This document shows, in pieces, positions 47,152-51,555 of a DNA stretch of 51,555 nucleotides. This DNA is from Acidobacteriota bacterium (GTDB lineage: Bacteria; Acidobacteriota; Vicinamibacteria; Vicinamibacterales; CAVVIG01). Every line of letters starts with the position of its first letter. Positions within the stretch are counted from its first letter, which is position 1. The DNA is taken from assembly GCA_003222535.1 (NCBI GenBank), contig QHWJ01000375.1:1-51555 (forward strand). The letters are read 5' to 3'. The notes below the pieces were generated by a model. It was given only the letters and a program-made list of their open reading frames with translations, had not been told where the DNA came from and ran no database searches. Position numbers and translations under genes: made by a program.

Positions 47152-48372
47152 TCATCGGGCGGAGACTCCCGGCTCCACGATCGGGCAGCCGGCGATTCGC
47201 CGCACCAGCCCGGAGTCCGCGATCTTCGCCGCCCCGTCTACGCGGAGGGGACGCACCGTCACGCGTCGCGCCCGAAACACCGCGGCGAGATCGGCATCGC
47301 CGACCATCGGTCGGCCGCCCACTGTCACCAGCCGAACGTCATGCCTCATCGTCAGCAGCAGGGCGGCCGCCGGCTCCGGCGCAAACGGAGGGATCACCAG
47401 GAGGTCCGCCGGCGCATTCACGACGATGCGGCCGGATCGTGGCAGCCGGAGCAGCGCCGCGGCGCGGGTCGTCACCATATCGAGGAGCTCGGCATGCGAC
47501 ACCGGCGTCGCCCCGTAGGCGACGCGCAGCTCCTCGAGCAGATCGCGCGAGCCGGTGACGCGCGAGTCGGTGCCGAGCGCGACGTGTGTCCGCGCGTGAC
47601 CGCCGGCATCGAGCAGTTCGCGCACCGAGGCCGTGCGGCCGAAGAGAAACGCATTCGACGCGGGGCACCACACCAGGCCGGCGCCTGCCTCCGCCACCCG
47701 CCGCCACCCGTTGCCGTCGATGCCGACGCCATGGATGATCACCGTATTCGGCTTCAGGCATCCGAGCGCCTCGAGCCGCGGCAGCTCGCCCTGCGCGTCG
47801 GCGTCCACGCCTTCGGCGAGATGCACGAGGAACGGCGCGTCAGGCGGAGTCGAGCGCCAGCGGTGCGCGACATCGCCGCCGGGCTCGCCTCGCGCACCGG
47901 CCGGCTGCCGCTCGAGCCGGAACGAATGCGCCCACCCGTACCGCCGCATGACACGGATCGGCATCGTCCGCCTGAGCTCCGAATAGAACGGATTGTGATG
48001 GGCCACCGTCGTCACGCCGGCCAGCAGGTTTTTCAGCCCGCCGATGAACAGCCGCTCGGTCAGCGACTGGGCACGTCCGTCGCGGATGGCGGGATCGCCG
48101 GAGAGGCGCGGACGGATGTCGTCGATCCACTCGGATGCGTTCTCGTATCGGTCGCGACTCTTGAGACGCCCGTAATGATTCAGCTCGAGGTGATCGTGCG
48201 CGTTGACGAGCCCCGGCAAGACGACGCCGCCCCGCAGATCGACGACCGTGTCGCCGCGCCTGGGGCGCTCGCCGATGGACAGAATCCGCGACGTGAACCG
48301 GACGGACTCCTCGAGCCGGCCTTCGGCGGCGACTCGCGCGTTCACGAACGACACGGCGCTGGCCCAGATCAC
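47152..48372 (-). CDS. Amidohydrolase (chlorohydrolase/deaminase-like)
   Basis: This is a 406-residue protein starting at a GTG at 48372 that overlaps the methyltransferase stop by four bases (GTGA). The composite-domain amidohydrolase pattern is clear: an N-terminal strand part, GGVVLPGLVNAHDHLELNHY carrying the first metal ligands, GVTTVAHHNP, FLVHLAEGVDAD, VIIHGVGID, WCPASNAFLFGR and ALGTDSRVTG with the catalytic Asp. This is the Atz/Trz and deaminase group; here the first motif reads HDHLE, where the family often has HTH. The C-terminal part has the usual ADLLVI strand. It is the last gene of a four-gene operon, so it may act on the product of the upstream enzymes. Confidence 0.87.
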   Translation of the reverse strand: MIWASAVSFVNARVAAEGRLEESVRFTSRILSIGERPRRGDTVVDLRGGVVLPGLVNAHDHLELNHYGRLKSRDRYENASEWIDDIRPRLSGDPAIRDGRAQSLTERLFIGGLKNLLAGVTTVAHHNPFYSELRRTMPIRVMRRYGWAHSFRLERQPAGARGEPGGDVAHRWRSTPPDAPFLVHLAEGVDADAQGELPRLEALGCLKPNTVIIHGVGIDGNGWRRVAEAGAGLVWCPASNAFLFGRTASVRELLDAGGHARTHVALGTDSRVTGSRDLLEELRVAYGATPVSHAELLDMVTTRAAALLRLPRSGRIVVNAPADLLVIPPFAPEPAAALLLTMRHDVRLVTVGGRPMVGDADLAAVFRARRVTVRPLRVDGAAKIADSGLVRRIAGCPIVEPGVSAR

Positions 48373-49151
48373 GGCTCTTTGACGGCGTGAAACACGACGA
48401 CGGCCTGGGGATTGTTCCACCGCCGGCGGAAGGCCCTGATGCCGGGATCGAAGCTTCGCGTGACGCGCGGCTCGCGAATCGCGCGCACGTGCAGACCTGC
48501 CTGCTCGATCGCGTCCAGATGGTCGTCGATCGCATGCGGGTGATAGGAGACTTCGTGGAGCGTGCCGTCGGCGTCCCGAAACGTGCGGCTCCAGCCGCGC
48601 TCTGCCCAGGACGGGTGGAAGTCCGAGTAGACGAGGTGACCACCGACCGCCAGCGCGCGCGCCATCTCGCGCGTGAAGGCGCCGAGGTCCGCCACGTCGC
48701 CGACCATCAGCGAGGCGTTGATCACGTCGAAGGCGCCGCGTCTGAACGGCAGGCGGCAGGCGTCGGCGCAGATGCGCCGGTGCCCGATCCCGCGCGTCAG
48801 CATCGCGAGCGAGAAATCGAGACCGAGCACGACCGACGCGCCGGTTGATTGCAGCAGCGGCACGTAACGGCCCGAGCCCGTACCGACGTCGAGCGCCCGC
48901 CTGGCGCGCAGCTTCGCGAGCATCGGCTCCACCACCTCCTGCTCCACGCGCATCAGCGGGTTGTGCGCGACGGCAGGATACGTGTCGGCCCACAACTCAT
49001 ACGCCACGCGCGGCGGCAGCACCTCTGCGCTGCGATGGGCGGGACGCGAGATGCGGGGGGCGGCGGGCGACGCGCACGGTGCGGCGTGCGACGTGCGATA
49101 TGCGACGTGCGAGGTGAAGGTTGAGAGTTGAGAGTTGATTGTTGTTTTCAT
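48369..49151 (-). CDS. Class I SAM-dependent methyltransferase (UbiE/BioC-like) with repeat-derived N-terminus
   Basis: This 260-residue protein has the family start YELWADTYPAVAHNPLMRVE, the SAM site ALDVGTGSGRYVPLLQSTGA, then VVLGLDFSLAML and ADACRLPF. The ATG at 49151 is one base after the stop of the radical SAM gene. It opens about 40 residues (SQLSTFTSHVAYRTSHAAPC and so on) encoded by a word array at 49038-49146, before any methyltransferase sequence. A GTG at 49022 or 49007 would skip this part. Either the array was inserted in frame or it separates the two genes. The C-terminal part has ending KEP. It is coupled to the amidohydrolase. Confidence 0.88.
   Translation of the reverse strand: MKTTINSQLSTFTSHVAYRTSHAAPCASPAAPRISRPAHRSAEVLPPRVAYELWADTYPAVAHNPLMRVEQEVVEPMLAKLRARRALDVGTGSGRYVPLLQSTGASVVLGLDFSLAMLTRGIGHRRICADACRLPFRRGAFDVINASLMVGDVADLGAFTREMARALAVGGHLVYSDFHPSWAERGWSRTFRDADGTLHEVSYHPHAIDDHLDAIEQAGLHVRAIREPRVTRSFDPGIRAFRRRWNNPQAVVVFHAVKEP
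49038..49146. repeat. Word array at the 5' end of the methyltransferase gene
   Basis: Plus-strand words are GCGACGTGCG, ATATGCGACGTGCGAGGTG and GTTGAGAGTTGAGAGTTGA. The last matches the CTCAACT/GAGTTGA arrays elsewhere. Only one arm is present, so no strong hairpin forms. The array lies in frame within the predicted coding sequence. Confidence 0.65.
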
Positions 49152-49152
49152 C

Positions 49153-50883
49153 TCAGAACCCCGTGGTTTCCGGACGTTGATACGGAATCAGACGATGCAG
49201 CACGCGCAGCTCGTAAGGTGCGTGGTACCACTTCAACGCGTACCGCCACGCGCTGGCCGCTTTCAGCGCGGCGCGGTGCCACCCCGTCAACCGCGCGTCA
49301 GTGACCGTCGGGTAGTACGCGTTGATGACGCGCTCGAAGTTCCGGATGCGGCGGCGGATGTCGGCGCCCGTGCCCTCCATCCACGGAATCCCGTCGCCGC
49401 GGCGCATTGACAGCTGCTCCCAATCCGGCGACGCCCACTCTTCGAGCGTCTCCGGAAACGCGAACCCGCGCCGCCGGGCCTCGGCATACAGGCGACCGTC
49501 GAGCGGCACCGGCGTGTAGGTGTAGAGCACGATCTCGGTCGAGGGATTGATCCGTTTGATCCGCCGGATGAACTCGAAGGTCGTGGCGACGTCCTGTTCC
49601 GGATCGGGCGGGCATCCGAGGACGAACGAAAATTCCGGCACGATGCCGTAATGGCGCATGCGGCGCGCGAGCTCCAGCGTCAGCGCCGCCGACGCCCGTC
49701 CACCTTTGTTCATCCTGGCCAGCACTTCGTCGGTGCCCGATTCCGCGCCGGAGAACACCATCGCGAGCCCGGCGCGCGCCATCTGCTCCCAGGTGGCATC
49801 GCTGTACTGCATCAGCGTGTCGACGCGGCCGAGCGCCCACCACCGCAGCCCGAGCCCGTCGATCCGCCGGGCGAACTCTTCGGTGCGGGCTTCGGAAATG
49901 AAGAAGTCCATGTCGTGCATCTGCACGGCGTCGACGCCGTACGTCTTGACCAGATGCCGCATGACCCGCTCCAGGCGCGCCGGCGATTGCGCCAGCCACC
50001 TCCGGTTCGACATCGCGACGACCGCGCAGAAGCTGCAGGCGAACGGGCAGCCGAACGACGAGTTGTGTGCCACCGTGCGGTGGCCCAGGTAGTTCTTCTG
50101 CACATACCGCCGCATGTCGACGCGGTGATACGGCAAGTCGGGCAGATCGTCGAGCGTCGTCAGCGGCTGCACCGGGTTGTTCACGACCTGGTCGTTTCGC
50201 TCGTCTGAAAGGCTCGCGCTCCAGGACCCACCTGACCTACCCAACCCACCTGACCTACCCAACCCACCCGACCTACCCGACCCATCTGACCTACTCAACC
50301 CATCTGACCTACCCGACTCACCCGACCCATCCGACCTATCCGACCCACCTGCCCTACCCGACCCATCTGACCTACTCAACCCCCCTGACCTACCCGACTC
50401 ACCCGACCTATCCGACCCACCTGCCCTACCCGACCCACCCTTCCAGGAGAGTCCTCCCACGCTGTTCAGCAGCCCGCCGGATCGCAGGACGTCGACGAGC
50501 TGCAGCAGCGCCCGCTCGCCCTGCGAGCGGATGACGAAATCGACGTATGGCGATCGCAGCACAGTGTCGGCGTGCTGCGTCGGGAAGTACCCTCCCCACA
50601 CGATCGACACGTGCGGCAGTGCCTCGCGCACGCGGCGGCAGACGGCCACCGCCTGCGTCAGCTGCGGCCCCGGCATCACGGTGACGGCGAGCAGCGCGAA
50701 GCGCGATCGCGTCAAGGCGGACAGGCGCGCGACGATCTCGGCCGCCGGATCGGGCACGACGTTGCCGTCGACGAGTGCCCAGGCTTCACCCCTGGTCTCG
50801 AGCACCGCCGCCAGCGCCATCAGCGACAGCGGCAGCGGCTGTTTCCCCGGCGTCGTCGACAGCGGGTTGTAGAGGAGGATCAT
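49153..50883 (-). CDS. B12-binding-domain radical SAM enzyme
   Basis: This is a 576-residue protein starting at an ATG at 50883 that overlaps the upstream stop (ATGA). Residues 1-140 are a cobalamin-binding-like domain (LLYNPLSTTPGKQPLPLSLM, VWGGYFPTQHADTVL); no DxHxxG motif is seen, as in many of these enzymes. About residues 145-220 are a Gly/Ser/Arg repeat tract (see 50227). The radical SAM core follows with the 4Fe-4S motif GCPFACSFC and then DAVQMHDMDFF, FSGAESGTDEVLARMNKGG. The C-terminal part is family-specific. Relatives methylate unreactive carbons or rearrange lipids and antibiotics. Two methyltransferases and an amidohydrolase in the same operon point to a small-molecule or lipid modification route. 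Confidence 0.9.
   Translation of the reverse strand: MILLYNPLSTTPGKQPLPLSLMALAAVLETRGEAWALVDGNVVPDPAAEIVARLSALTRSRFALLAVTVMPGPQLTQAVAVCRRVREALPHVSIVWGGYFPTQHADTVLRSPYVDFVIRSQGERALLQLVDVLRSGGLLNSVGGLSWKGGSGRAGGSDRSGESGRSGGLSRSDGSGRAGGSDRSDGSGESGRSDGLSRSDGSGRSGGLGRSGGLGRSGGSWSASLSDERNDQVVNNPVQPLTTLDDLPDLPYHRVDMRRYVQKNYLGHRTVAHNSSFGCPFACSFCAVVAMSNRRWLAQSPARLERVMRHLVKTYGVDAVQMHDMDFFISEARTEEFARRIDGLGLRWWALGRVDTLMQYSDATWEQMARAGLAMVFSGAESGTDEVLARMNKGGRASAALTLELARRMRHYGIVPEFSFVLGCPPDPEQDVATTFEFIRRIKRINPSTEIVLYTYTPVPLDGRLYAEARRRGFAFPETLEEWASPDWEQLSMRRGDGIPWMEGTGADIRRRIRNFERVINAYYPTVTDARLTGWHRAALKAASAWRYALKWYHAPYELRVLHRLIPYQRPETTGF
50227..50440. repeat. In-frame 18-bp minisatellite in the radical SAM gene
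   Basis: The plus strand is made of variants of CACCTGACCTACCCAACC, with some 9-bp half-units: exact units start at 50229 and 50247, and diverged ones follow to 50440. On the coding strand this reads as hexapeptides such as GRSGGL, GRSDGL and GRAGGS, giving about 70 residues. Eighteen is a multiple of three, so changes in copy number keep the frame. The tract joins the cobalamin-binding-like domain to the radical SAM core. Confidence 0.85.
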
Positions 50884-51555
50884 CGCGCCACCCACAAGCC
50901 GAACGCGGCGGGGGCGCGCCGGAGCCGGATTCTCGCGAGGCTCCGCCGCAGGCGCCAGCCGGGCGGGCCGTGCGACGGCAGGAACTGCGGCCGCAGGTCG
51001 AGCTTCTCGGCGATCGCGGCGAGCGTCGCGAACGTGAGATACCCGAGACCCTGCCGCACGGCCTGGTGGAGGCCGCACTCGAGCATGAAGTGCCGCATCT
51101 TGTCGTCGACCATGGCCGCCCCGTCGCGGTCGGCGCGAAACATCGGCGAGTCCATCACGGCGATCACACCTCCTGGCGCCAGCTGACGATACGCAGTCTC
51201 GAGCGTGGCGGCCGTGTCGGTCGCGTAATGCAGCGACCCGTTGAACACCACGAGATCGAATTGGCCCGGCGCGAACGGCAGCGCGTTGAAGTCGGCATGC
51301 ACGACCGCGAACTCGGTCGGGTAGTGGCGCGTCGCGCCGAGGCCGTCGGTCTCGTCGTCGAGGGCGTCGAGGGCGACGGCGTCGTGCCCGAGCGCCGACA
51401 GGCGATGAGACAGCCAGCCGGTGCCGGCGCCGAGATCCAGGACCTGCACCGGGTGCGGCCCTGCGGCCAGCACGTGCTGCAGAAGATGGCGATAACTTTC
51501 GCGGCGAATGCGCCACTCGCCCGCGTGCGGATCGTCGGACGCGACCAACGGCAGC
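50880..51555 (-). CDS. Class I SAM-dependent methyltransferase, C-terminal part
   Basis: The gene enters from the right edge; about 225 residues are seen. The SAM site is VLDLGAGTGWLSHRLSALGH followed by VALDALDDETDGLG, ADFNALPFAPGQFDLVVFNG and LAPGGVIAVMDSP. The frame stays open to the edge without an ATG (a TTG at 51548 is unlikely to be the start), so the N-terminus lies outside. Its TGA overlaps the ATG of the radical SAM gene. The C-terminal part (GPPGWRLRRSLARIRLRRAP) is basic and may bind membrane or nucleic acid. It is the first visible gene of the four-gene operon. Confidence 0.87.
   Translation of the reverse strand, partial: LPLVASDDPHAGEWRIRRESYRHLLQHVLAAGPHPVQVLDLGAGTGWLSHRLSALGHDAVALDALDDETDGLGATRHYPTEFAVVHADFNALPFAPGQFDLVVFNGSLHYATDTAATLETAYRQLAPGGVIAVMDSPMFRADRDGAAMVDDKMRHFMLECGLHQAVRQGLGYLTFATLAAIAEKLDLRPQFLPSHGPPGWRLRRSLARIRLRRAPAAFGLWVAR

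Noticed and set aside
50227-50440. Repeat tract considered as a CRISPR array
   Set aside because: Units are 9 or 18 bp, contiguous and degenerate, with no unique spacers, no leader and no cas genes. The tract is in frame in a radical SAM gene.

Overview
The window is GC-rich bacterial chromosome. Several things point to Acidobacteriota, most likely the Vicinamibacteria (subgroup 6) or a near relative: an Oar-like TonB-dependent receptor with an N-terminal carboxypeptidase-regulatory-like domain, two DUF4159 proteins, secreted NHL beta-propellers with Gly/Ala-rich inserts, secreted cupins, a Tat-exported molybdopterin oxidoreductase, a multihaem cytochrome, and intergenic DNA full of short dispersed repeats. 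The taxonomic call is inferred from family content; there is no rRNA or other marker gene. I found no tRNA, rRNA, CRISPR array, transposase or phage gene.

Layout. 1-188 is the start of a family-5 solute-binding protein. 412-6887 is a signalling block: a hybrid PAS/GAF histidine kinase with a coupled receiver protein, two more stand-alone receivers, a small exported protein behind a good sigma-54 promoter candidate, an NtrC-type activator, and a kinase dimerisation-helix fragment overlapping that activator. 6975-9716 holds repeats, a small conserved protein, a 2OG-Fe dioxygenase, a Ser/Thr kinase relic and a hydrolase. 9888-28832 is an export-rich metabolic stretch: cupins, NHL propellers, a VOC protein, an MBL hydrolase, a Tat amidohydrolase, a two-subunit molybdenum hydroxylase, a DUF4159/hydrolase pair, two tandem propeller paralogues, a TonB-family protein, a Tat esterase and a cyclase-family protein. 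28890-43754 has redox and envelope genes: a cytochrome c/copper-monooxygenase-like protein, an eight-haem cytochrome, a glycoside hydrolase, an outer-membrane barrel, a zinc-ribbon regulator, an FKBP isomerase, the large TonB-dependent receptor, a TsdA-like dihaem cytochrome, a second DUF4159 protein and two sugar-dehydrogenase-type propellers. 43917-51555 has a PP2C phosphatase, an MBL hydrolase, a GT4 glycosyltransferase and a tightly coupled operon of methyltransferase, B12-binding radical SAM enzyme, methyltransferase and amidohydrolase.

More than half of the proteins carry Sec, Tat or lipoprotein-like signals, so the region mainly serves the cell envelope and periplasm. Genes are short units in alternating directions, often joined by 1-4 base stop/start overlaps.

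The most unusual signal is non-coding. The eight convergent gene junctions wider than about 60 bp all hold dispersed-repeat sequence, and at seven of them it forms an inverted repeat. Several families are involved: iterated short words such as CTCAACT, GGCTTTAGCC-type palindromes, and a hairpin with a conserved GAGAAATGTGAA loop and a compensatory stem change. The same kinds of sequence have entered coding regions: the methyltransferase N-terminus, an 18-bp minisatellite in the radical SAM gene, and a patch in the dioxygenase.
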